From positions 1-28,634 of the forward strand of contig JAYOFM010000042.1 in the NCBI GenBank assembly GCA_038117225.1: DNA of 28,634 nucleotides, in the 5' to 3' direction. Of this stretch, positions 22,927 through 28,634 are shown piece by piece. Positions within the stretch are counted from its first letter, which is position 1. Each line of letters starts with the position of its first letter. This DNA is from JAYOFM01 sp038117225. Lineage in GTDB: Bacteria; Pseudomonadota; Alphaproteobacteria; Rhodospirillales; Casp-alpha2. The translations under genes and the position numbers were made by a program. The notes under the pieces were generated by a model. It was not told where the DNA came from, made no database searches, and worked only from the letters and a program-made list of their open reading frames with translations.

Positions 22927-24237
22927 ATGGCGGTTGAGATCAAGGTACCGACCCTCGGTGAATCGGTGACGGAAGCCACCGTCGCCAAGTGGTTCAAGGC
23001 TCCCGGTGACGCCGTGGCGGTGGATGAACCGCTGGTCGAGTTGGAAACCGACAAGGTCACGGTGGAGGTCAATTCTCCCGCCGCTGGCGCCATGGGCAAT
23101 ATCATCGCTCCTGAAGGTGCAGACGTCGAAGTCGGTGCCCTGCTGTGCACCCTCGAAGAAGGCGCCGCCGGAACTGCTGCCGCTACGCCAGCACCGGCGG
23201 CCGAGCCCGCCCCGGCCCCTCCACCTCCGCCTGCCTCGCCGCCGCCACCCCCGGTCGCCGCCGCGCCACCACCGCCTCCGGCAGCCGCCGCGCCAGCAGC
23301 ACCGGCAGTCCCTGCCGCGCCCGCCCGACCGCCCCTTTCACCGGCCGTACGCAAACTGGTGGATGACAACGACCTGGATTCGAATTTGATCTCCGGCACC
23401 GGGCCGGGTGGCCGGGTAACCAAGGAAGATGCATTGGCCGCCATCGCCGCCGGCACCGCGAAACGCCGTGCCACGGCCGCCGCGGCACCATCTGGCGGCA
23501 TCGTCTCCTCCGCCGATCTGCCGCCCCGTCCGGACGATCCGCGCGAGGAACGGGTGCGCATGACCAAGTTGCGCAAGATTATCGCCGGGCGACTCAAGGA
23601 AGCTCAGAACACCGCCGCCATGCTGACGACCTGGAATGAGGTCGACATGGGCGCCGCCATGGAACTGCGCGCCGCCTACAAGGACAACTTCGAGAAGAAG
23701 CATGGCGTCCGCCTCGGGTTCATGTCGTTTTTCGTCCGTGCCGCCTGTATCGCTCTTAAGGAATGGCCTGCGGTCAACGGCGAGATTTACGGCGACGAAC
23801 TGATCTACAAGAACTACTACAACATCGGCGTTGCCGTCGGCACACCGCAAGGCTTGGTGGTGCCGGTGCTGAAGGATGCCGACCAGATGCGCTTTGCCGA
23901 AATCGAGGGCGGCATCGCCGACTTCGGCCGCCGCGCCCGCGACGGCAAGCTGACCATGGACGAAATGATGGGCGGAAGTTTCACCATTTCCAATGGCGGT
24001 GTTTTCGGATCACTGAATTCCATGCCCATCCTGAACACGCCGCAGTCGGCGATACTCGGCATGCACACAATTCAGAAACGCCCCGTCGCCATCGGCAACG
24101 AAGTGGTGATCCGGCCGATGATGTACCTGGCACTCAGCTATGACCACCGCATCGTCGACGGTCGCGGCGCGGTGTCGTTCCTGGTGCGAATGAAAGAATG
24201 CATCGAGGACCCGCAGCGCATCATGCTGGACGTTTGA
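22927..24237 (+). CDS. sucB: Dihydrolipoyllysine-residue succinyltransferase (E2 of 2-oxoglutarate dehydrogenase)
   Basis: Core E2 of the complex, 436 residues. The N-terminal lipoyl domain carries K43 in ETDKVTVEV. A long alanine/proline linker follows (about residues 79-137, with runs of five prolines). Next come the E3-binding domain (SPAVRKLVDDNDLD ... GPGGRVTKEDAL) and the acyltransferase domain ending in SYDHRIVDGRGAV with catalytic H407 and D411. A good AGAAGGAA ribosome site precedes the ATG. The gene lies 55 nt after sucA and 43 nt before lpd. The proline-rich linker makes the local DNA repetitive and open in several frames. Confidence 0.96.
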   Translation: MAVEIKVPTLGESVTEATVAKWFKAPGDAVAVDEPLVELETDKVTVEVNSPAAGAMGNIIAPEGADVEVGALLCTLEEGAAGTAAATPAPAAEPAPAPPPPPASPPPPPVAAAPPPPPAAAAPAAPAVPAAPARPPLSPAVRKLVDDNDLDSNLISGTGPGGRVTKEDALAAIAAGTAKRRATAAAAPSGGIVSSADLPPRPDDPREERVRMTKLRKIIAGRLKEAQNTAAMLTTWNEVDMGAAMELRAAYKDNFEKKHGVRLGFMSFFVRAACIALKEWPAVNGEIYGDELIYKNYYNIGVAVGTPQGLVVPVLKDADQMRFAEIEGGIADFGRRARDGKLTMDEMMGGSFTISNGGVFGSLNSMPILNTPQSAILGMHTIQKRPVAIGNEVVIRPMMYLALSYDHRIVDGRGAVSFLVRMKECIEDPQRIMLDV

Positions 24238-24280
24238 TCGAACCACCCCACGAAAGCGATCAGGACAAGGATTTGACGAC

Positions 24281-25690
24281 ATGAGCGACGCCTACGATCT
24301 GGTGGTCATCGGTGGCGGGCCAGGTGGCTACGTTGCCGCCATCCGCGCGGCGCAGTTGGGTTTGAAGACGGCCGTGGTAGAGAAGCGCGGCAAGCTCGGC
24401 GGGACGTGCCTGAATGTGGGCTGCATTCCGTCGAAGGCACTGCTGCAGTCATCGCATCACTATGAGATGGCGAAAACCGAATTCGCCCACCACGGTATCA
24501 AGACGTCGGGGCTGGCGCTTGATCTGAAGACCATGCTGGGCCGTAAGGACAAGGTCGTTGATGACCTGACCAACGGCATCGAATTCCTCATGAAGAAGAA
24601 TAAGATCGACTATATCGTCGGCGCTGGCGCTATCGAGAGCGCCGGCAAGGTCGTGGTCACCCCATCCGGCAAGGGCGCCAAGAAGCAGACGCTGGAAACC
24701 ACCAACATCATCGTTGCCACCGGTTCCGAGGTCACGCCGCTGCCCGCCGTTGATGTAGACGAAAAGCAGATCATCTCATCAACTGGCGCGCTGAATCTGC
24801 CCAAGGTACCGAAGCACATGGTCGTCATCGGCGCTGGCGTCATTGGCCTTGAACTGGGTTCCGTTTGGCGGCGTTTGGGCGCCAAGGTGACGGTGGTTGA
24901 ATTCCTCGATGTGGTGCTGCCGGGCATGGACGCCGAAATCTCAAAGAATATGCAGCGCTTGCTGAAAAAACAGGGCCTCGAATTCAAGATGAAGACCAAA
25001 GTCACTGGTGCCAAGGCGGCCAAGGCCGGCGTCACCCTGACCATGGAACCGCGCGACGGCGGCAAGACGGAAAGCCTGAAGGCCGACGTGGTGCTGGTCG
25101 CCATTGGCCGGCGCCCCTATACGGACGGTCTGGGCCTCGACAAACTCGGCGTCGAGATGGAACGCGGCTTCGTCAAGGTCGACGAGGACTTCCAGACCAA
25201 CGTCGCCGGCGTCTACGCGATCGGCGATGTCATCGGCGGCGCCATGCTGGCCCATAAGGCGGAAGACGAAGGCGTCATTTGCGCCGAAATCATGGCCGGC
25301 CAGACCGGTCATATCGACTACAACTCCATCCCCGGTATCGTCTACACCCACCCGGAAGTGGCCGGCGTTGGCAAAACGGAGGAACAGTTGAAGGATGCCG
25401 GCATCGCCTACAATTCCGGCAAGTTCCCGTTCAGCGCCAATTCCCGTGCCCGCTGCAACGCCGATGCGGATGGCTTCGTCAAAATTCTCGCCGACGCCAC
25501 GACCGACCGAATCCTCGGCTGCCACATTATCGGCCCCGCCGCCGGCGATCTCATTCAGGAGGTCGTCAACGTGATGGAATTCGGTGGCTCGGCCGAGGAC
25601 GTGGCGCGCATCTGCCACGGCCACCCGGGCCTGCCGGAAGCAGTCAAGGAAGCCGCCCTCGGCGTCGCCGGACGGGCTATTCACATCTGA
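24281..25690 (+). CDS. lpd: Dihydrolipoyl dehydrogenase (E3)
   Basis: Flavoprotein that reoxidises the lipoyl group of E2 with NAD. The protein has 469 residues. It has the FAD-binding motif VVIGGGPGGYVAAI and the redox disulfide C43-C48 in GGTCLNVGCIPSKALL. The NAD-binding motif is VVIGAGVIGLELGSVW. GVYAIGDVIGG is the second FAD motif, and the C-terminal HGHPGLPEA contributes the catalytic H448-E453 pair from the partner subunit. It is the last gene of the suc block; no terminator hairpin was found before arsR. Confidence 0.96.
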   Translation: MSDAYDLVVIGGGPGGYVAAIRAAQLGLKTAVVEKRGKLGGTCLNVGCIPSKALLQSSHHYEMAKTEFAHHGIKTSGLALDLKTMLGRKDKVVDDLTNGIEFLMKKNKIDYIVGAGAIESAGKVVVTPSGKGAKKQTLETTNIIVATGSEVTPLPAVDVDEKQIISSTGALNLPKVPKHMVVIGAGVIGLELGSVWRRLGAKVTVVEFLDVVLPGMDAEISKNMQRLLKKQGLEFKMKTKVTGAKAAKAGVTLTMEPRDGGKTESLKADVVLVAIGRRPYTDGLGLDKLGVEMERGFVKVDEDFQTNVAGVYAIGDVIGGAMLAHKAEDEGVICAEIMAGQTGHIDYNSIPGIVYTHPEVAGVGKTEEQLKDAGIAYNSGKFPFSANSRARCNADADGFVKILADATTDRILGCHIIGPAAGDLIQEVVNVMEFGGSAEDVARICHGHPGLPEAVKEAALGVAGRAIHI

Positions 25691-25736
25691 TTGTCGAGCG
25701 GAATTATTTCGTCATCGTTGGTGAGTGCGGATCAAT

Positions 25737-25758
25737 TATTTCTATAATTCTAGAAATA
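25737..25758. promoter_or_regulatory. Candidate ArsR operator upstream of the arsR promoter
   Basis: An 8-bp inverted repeat, TATTTCTA (25737-25744) and TAGAAATA (25751-25758) with a 6-bp spacer, lies immediately upstream of the arsR -35. It includes ATTCTAGAA (25747-25755), a motif repeated before the permease gene at 26190. This suggests one regulator acting at both sites. Confidence 0.5.
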
Positions 25759-25761
25759 TAG

Positions 25762-25790
25762 TTGACAAATAATTTGGACCAACATATGTT
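25762..25790 (+). promoter_or_regulatory. arsR promoter, probably giving a leaderless mRNA
   Basis: A perfect -35 TTGACA (25762-25767) is followed after 17 nt by TATGTT (25785-25790). Transcription would start about 7 nt later, at or next to the ATG at 25797. No ribosome site lies between, so the message appears leaderless. Confidence 0.55.
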
Positions 25791-25796
25791 GACGCC

Positions 25797-26126
25797 ATGA
25801 ACGATGAACTCGCCGCGCAGCGCTTGGAAGCCCTGGGACAACCCAGGCGGCTTGCCATCTATCGGCTGCTGGTTCGCGCCGGCGATACCGGTTTGGCCGT
25901 CGGTGATATCCAGAAGGCGTTGAACATGCCCGGATCGACGTTGAACCATCACCTGGGATTCTTGGTGCGGGCCGGCATCGTCGATCAGGAGCGGCTGGGC
26001 CGGGAAATTCGCTGCCGCGCCGATTTCGATGCCATGCGGCGCATGGTCGACTATCTAACCGCCGAATGCTGCCTCGGCGTGACGCTGGACAACAACGCCG
26101 ATATCGCCGCCAACGACAGTAACTGA
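25797..26126 (+). CDS. ArsR-family winged-helix repressor
   Basis: A 109-residue DNA-binding regulator with a winged-helix core (LGQPRRLAIYRLLVRAG ... PGSTLNHHLGFLVRAGIV). The classic ArsR metal site ELCVCDL is absent (here LAVGDIQKAL). A vicinal Cys pair, C91-C92 in TAECCLG, is present near the C-terminus, with one more Cys (C73) in the wing. From memory, C-terminal Cys pairs serve as As(III) or methylarsenite sensors in AfArsR and SpArsR. It lies 82 nt before a permease gene, and both carry the TTCTAGAA element, so it probably controls itself and the permease. The inducer is inferred. Confidence 0.88.
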   Translation: MNDELAAQRLEALGQPRRLAIYRLLVRAGDTGLAVGDIQKALNMPGSTLNHHLGFLVRAGIVDQERLGREIRCRADFDAMRRMVDYLTAECCLGVTLDNNADIAANDSN

Positions 26127-26170
26127 GGCGCGAATCGCGGCCGGGGATCGAACTTCTACCGGCGTTTGTT

Positions 26171-26199
26171 TTGACACATTAATTCGATGATTCTAGAAG
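26171..26199 (+). promoter_or_regulatory. Permease promoter with overlapping TTCTAGAA operator
   Basis: TTGACA (26171-26176) is followed after 17 nt by TAGAAG (26194-26199), a weak -10. The motif ATTCTAGAA (26190-26198) overlaps the -10, a repressor-like position, and is identical to the motif upstream of arsR. The AGAAGGA that follows serves as the ribosome site for the ATG at 26209. Confidence 0.5.
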
Positions 26200-26208
26200 G
26201 ATGGCGTT

Positions 26209-27246
26209 ATGAGCGATCTGGCAATCAAGATTTCAGGCATGGCGGCGCCCATTCGGCGCATTGAGCGGGCGTGGCTGGTGGTGCTCGCCCTGTTCGCGGC
26301 ATTGGCCCTGTTCGCACCGGCACAGGCGCGCACCTCGTTCGGGTTTACCATTGACAGCCTGATCGAAATCGCGCCCTTCCTGCTGCTCGCCATTGCCGTC
26401 GCCGCCTATGCCAAGGCGTCCGGCGCCGACGGTCTGATTGCCCGCGCCTTCCATGGCCGCACCGTGAGCATGATCGCCGTCGCAGCGCTGTTCGGCGGCT
26501 TGTCACCGTTCTGCTCGTGCGGTGTCATCCCACTGATCGCGGCATTGCTGGCCATGGGCGTACCGCTTCCAGCGGTGATGGCGTTCTGGCTTGCCTCGCC
26601 GATCATGGACCCGTCCATGTTCGTGCTGACGGCGGGCGCGCTCGGCTTCGACTTTGCCATCGCCAAGACCCTGGCCGCCATCGGCCTCGGCCTGATGGGC
26701 GGCTACGCGACCATGGCGCTAATGGGCTGGGGGGTGTTCAGCGATCCATTGCGACCCGAAGTCGGCAACGGTGGCTGCGGCGGCGCCACCGTGCGCAACG
26801 CCAAGGAAGTCGCCTGGCGGTTCTGGCATGATGACACCCGCGTCGCCGCCTTCAGCCGCGAAGCCACATCGACGGGATTGTTCCTGCTTAAATGGCTGAC
26901 CCTGGCGTTCACGCTGGAAAGCCTGATGATCGCCTATGTGCCGGCCTCGGCAGTCGCTGAATTGCTCGGCACGGGCAACGCCTGGGCCATTCCGATCGCC
27001 GTGGTCACCGGCGTGCCCGCTTATCTGAACGGCTACGCCGCGTTGCCGCTGGTCGCCGGCCTGATCGACATGGGTGTCGCCCCTGGCGCCGGCATGGCCT
27101 TCATGGTCGCCGGCGGTGTCACCTCCATTCCCGCCGCCATCGCCGTCTGGGCGCTGTCCAAGCCCCAGGTGTTCGCCTGGTATATCGCCCTGTCATTCAC
27201 CGGTGCGTTGCTTGCGGGTTTTTTGTTCCAGGCCTACGCGGGCTGA
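26209..27246 (+). CDS. COG0701 (DUF318) permease, ArsP-like
   Basis: A 345-residue membrane protein with about eight or more hydrophobic segments in two halves. The first half has the family signature LSPFCSCGVIPLIAALL (C102, C104) and FWLASPIMDPSMFVL. The loop near residue 190 has GNGGCGG. The second half has VTGVPAYLNGYAALPLVAGL. COG0701 includes ArsP methylarsenite exporters and SO_0444-type Cu/Zn exporters. The adjacent ArsR protein with a C-terminal Cys pair favours a metalloid, but the substrate cannot be proved from sequence. It has its own promoter under the shared operator motif. Confidence 0.85.
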   Translation: MSDLAIKISGMAAPIRRIERAWLVVLALFAALALFAPAQARTSFGFTIDSLIEIAPFLLLAIAVAAYAKASGADGLIARAFHGRTVSMIAVAALFGGLSPFCSCGVIPLIAALLAMGVPLPAVMAFWLASPIMDPSMFVLTAGALGFDFAIAKTLAAIGLGLMGGYATMALMGWGVFSDPLRPEVGNGGCGGATVRNAKEVAWRFWHDDTRVAAFSREATSTGLFLLKWLTLAFTLESLMIAYVPASAVAELLGTGNAWAIPIAVVTGVPAYLNGYAALPLVAGLIDMGVAPGAGMAFMVAGGVTSIPAAIAVWALSKPQVFAWYIALSFTGALLAGFLFQAYAG

Positions 27247-27299
27247 TCGGCAGACAGGCCATCGCCCAACCGCCTTATTGAGGGTTATGCTGCCGCATC

Positions 27300-28571
27300 A
27301 TGGCCGTCGCAGCATTTCCTCCCGCCTCCCCCGCCCGTCTGATCGCCGTTGTCTCGGCAGCCGAAGTTTGCGCAATGTGGGGCTTCGCGACCTTCCCCGC
27401 ACTGCAACCGACCTTGATCGAGGCGTGGTCGCTTTCCAACACCGAGGCCGGCTGGATCAACGGCGTCTTCTTCCTGGCCTATGTGGTCACCGTGCCTTTG
27501 CTGACCGGTCTCACCGACCGCCGTTCAGCGCGCCATATTTTCCTCGCCTCGGTGGCGTTGACGGGCCTCGCTAATCTAGGCTTCGCGCTGGCCGCCGATG
27601 GATTCTGGAGCGCGCTGGTTCTCAGGGCGGCGGCGGGGATCGCATTTTCTGGCATTTACATGCCGGGCTTGAAACTGTTGACCGACCACTTGGAGGAACG
27701 ATGGCCAGACAGAGAGCATAGCCGCGGCGTTGCCGTCTATACGGCATCGCTGGGTCTTGGCGGCGCGTTCAGTTTTTTCATCGCCGGACAGGCCGCGGAT
27801 ATCTGGAACTGGCAGGCGGCATTCGCCGTCGCCGGGTCAGGGGCGCTTTTCGCCATCGCTATTCTGATGCTCGGTCTGCCGCGACCGGATCCGCCGATCG
27901 TGTCGCCCGCTATCGGGGTGACGGTGCCGCTGCTGCCCGATTTCCGCCCAGCCTTTAGCTCGCGCGCCGTCGTCGCCCACATACTAGCCTATGGCACACA
28001 TAGCTTCGAGGTCATCGGATTCCGTTCGTGGCTGGTCAGCTACCTGGTATTCATTGCCGCCGCGGGCGGTGATGGCGGCAATGGCATGCCGGTGGCCACC
28101 GCCGCGTCGGTAGCCGCTGGACTGGGGTTGCTGGCACCATTCTCCAGCATTGCCGGCAACGAAGCGGCGCGGCGCTTCGGCCGCATCGCCATCGGGTCCA
28201 CCATCGCGGCGGCCGCACTTGTGGTCGGCATCAGCATCGGCGTGTCCGCCACAGCCGACGTCTCTTGGGTCGTGGCCGCCGTATTAGTGCTGTCGGCGTT
28301 CTATACAGTGCTGATCAACGGTGATTCATCGGTGTTGACCGCCGGTCTGGTGGCCGTCGCCCCACCGGGCGCCAAGGGTGCCACCATGGCCGTTTATTCG
28401 GCTGCCGGCTTCATCGGCGCCGGTTTGGGACCGCTGGTCTTCGGTGTTGTACTCGATCTCGTTGGGAACGGCGAAGCGACAGTTGCGGCCTGGTTCTCGG
28501 CCTTCACCGTCAACGCCGTCGTCGGCGTTTCTGGGCCACTTGCCCTAAGGCTGATGCTGGCGAACCGTTAG
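27300..28571 (+). CDS. Major facilitator superfamily transporter
   Basis: A 423-residue protein with about twelve hydrophobic segments. The loop after the second segment carries GLTDRRSARHIFL, a motif-A-like sequence of MFS carriers. The N-terminal WSLSNTEAGWINGVFFLAYVV is typical of nitrate/cyanate-like or general MFS proteins. It starts 53 nt after the permease stop without a clear ribosome site, and may or may not share its transcript. Substrate unknown; a role with the metalloid unit is only suggested by position. Confidence 0.85.
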   Translation: MAVAAFPPASPARLIAVVSAAEVCAMWGFATFPALQPTLIEAWSLSNTEAGWINGVFFLAYVVTVPLLTGLTDRRSARHIFLASVALTGLANLGFALAADGFWSALVLRAAAGIAFSGIYMPGLKLLTDHLEERWPDREHSRGVAVYTASLGLGGAFSFFIAGQAADIWNWQAAFAVAGSGALFAIAILMLGLPRPDPPIVSPAIGVTVPLLPDFRPAFSSRAVVAHILAYGTHSFEVIGFRSWLVSYLVFIAAAGGDGGNGMPVATAASVAAGLGLLAPFSSIAGNEAARRFGRIAIGSTIAAAALVVGISIGVSATADVSWVVAAVLVLSAFYTVLINGDSSVLTAGLVAVAPPGAKGATMAVYSAAGFIGAGLGPLVFGVVLDLVGNGEATVAAWFSAFTVNAVVGVSGPLALRLMLANR

Positions 28572-28634
28572 CGACGGCGCGGCGACCTTCGCCAACACGA
28601 TCGCCGTCTGCAACGCACGCTCGCTACCGGCACT
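28572..28634. other. Right edge of the window
   Basis: These 63 bases hold no complete gene. A minus-strand frame is open to the edge and would stop at TAA (28568-28570 on the plus map), overlapping the MFS stop. It is too short to judge. Confidence 0.3.

Noticed and set aside
23006..23491. Open frames on both strands within the sucB linker region
   Set aside because: They are produced by the GC-rich proline/alanine repeats and are shadows of sucB.
1..28634. CRISPR arrays, insertion sequences, tRNA genes, prophage or integrase genes
   Set aside because: No regularly spaced direct repeats, transposase-like frames, cloverleaf sequences or phage-like proteins were seen.

Overview
The window is GC-rich chromosomal DNA from an alphaproteobacterium, most likely a Rhodospirillales-like lineage. 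Three things point there: the linked TCA-cycle order sdhCDAB ... zapE ... mdh-sucCD-sucA-sucB-lpd, two enzymes of the ethylmalonyl-CoA pathway beside it, and CheY-like regulators carrying a GPDRRR motif. No tRNA, rRNA, insertion sequence, phage gene or CRISPR array was seen.

Layout. (1) 1-1650, minus strand: two tandem paralogous CheY-like response regulators. The left one contains a 10-N assembly gap. (2) 1699-2556, minus: a pyridoxal kinase. (3) 2676-4637, plus: a malyl-CoA thioesterase/lyase-family protein and mesaconyl-CoA hydratase. (4) 4638-5623: almost 1 kb without a convincing gene, rich in hairpins. It holds a minus-strand terminator-like structure, a cluster of DnaA-box-like 9-mers and an inverted repeat upstream of sdhC. 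(5) 5624-8991, plus: sdhC-sdhD-sdhA-sdhB. (6) 9159-14127: an unidentified small protein, a DUF6494-type protein, a PaiB-type FMN-binding protein, a fatty acid hydroxylase/sterol desaturase, a homoserine-dehydrogenase-like oxidoreductase with a SAF-like C-terminus, and the ATPase ZapE. (7) 14504-16390, plus: nadA-nadC without nadB. (8) 16529-25690, plus: mdh, sucC, sucD, sucA, sucB, lpd. (9) 25797-28571, plus: a small ArsR regulator, a COG0701 (ArsP-like) permease and an MFS transporter.

How the genes work together. The sdh and mdh-suc-lpd blocks encode 2-oxoglutarate dehydrogenase (E1, E2, E3), succinyl-CoA synthetase, succinate dehydrogenase and malate dehydrogenase, so they cover 2-oxoglutarate to oxaloacetate except for fumarase. 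The mesaconyl-CoA hydratase and malyl-CoA thioesterase pair suggests acetate and other C2 units are assimilated by the ethylmalonyl-CoA route, which delivers malate and succinyl-CoA into the same reactions. NadA and NadC make the NAD precursor. The ArsR-permease pair looks like a small self-regulated metalloid-resistance unit placed after lpd.

Observations most worth a second look: the histone-H1-like lysine-rich tail on SucA; the FliM/CheZ-like peptide at the C-terminus of both receiver proteins; the structured non-coding region 4641-5200; the 24-bp palindrome before mdh; and the shared TTCTAGAA element with an apparently leaderless arsR.
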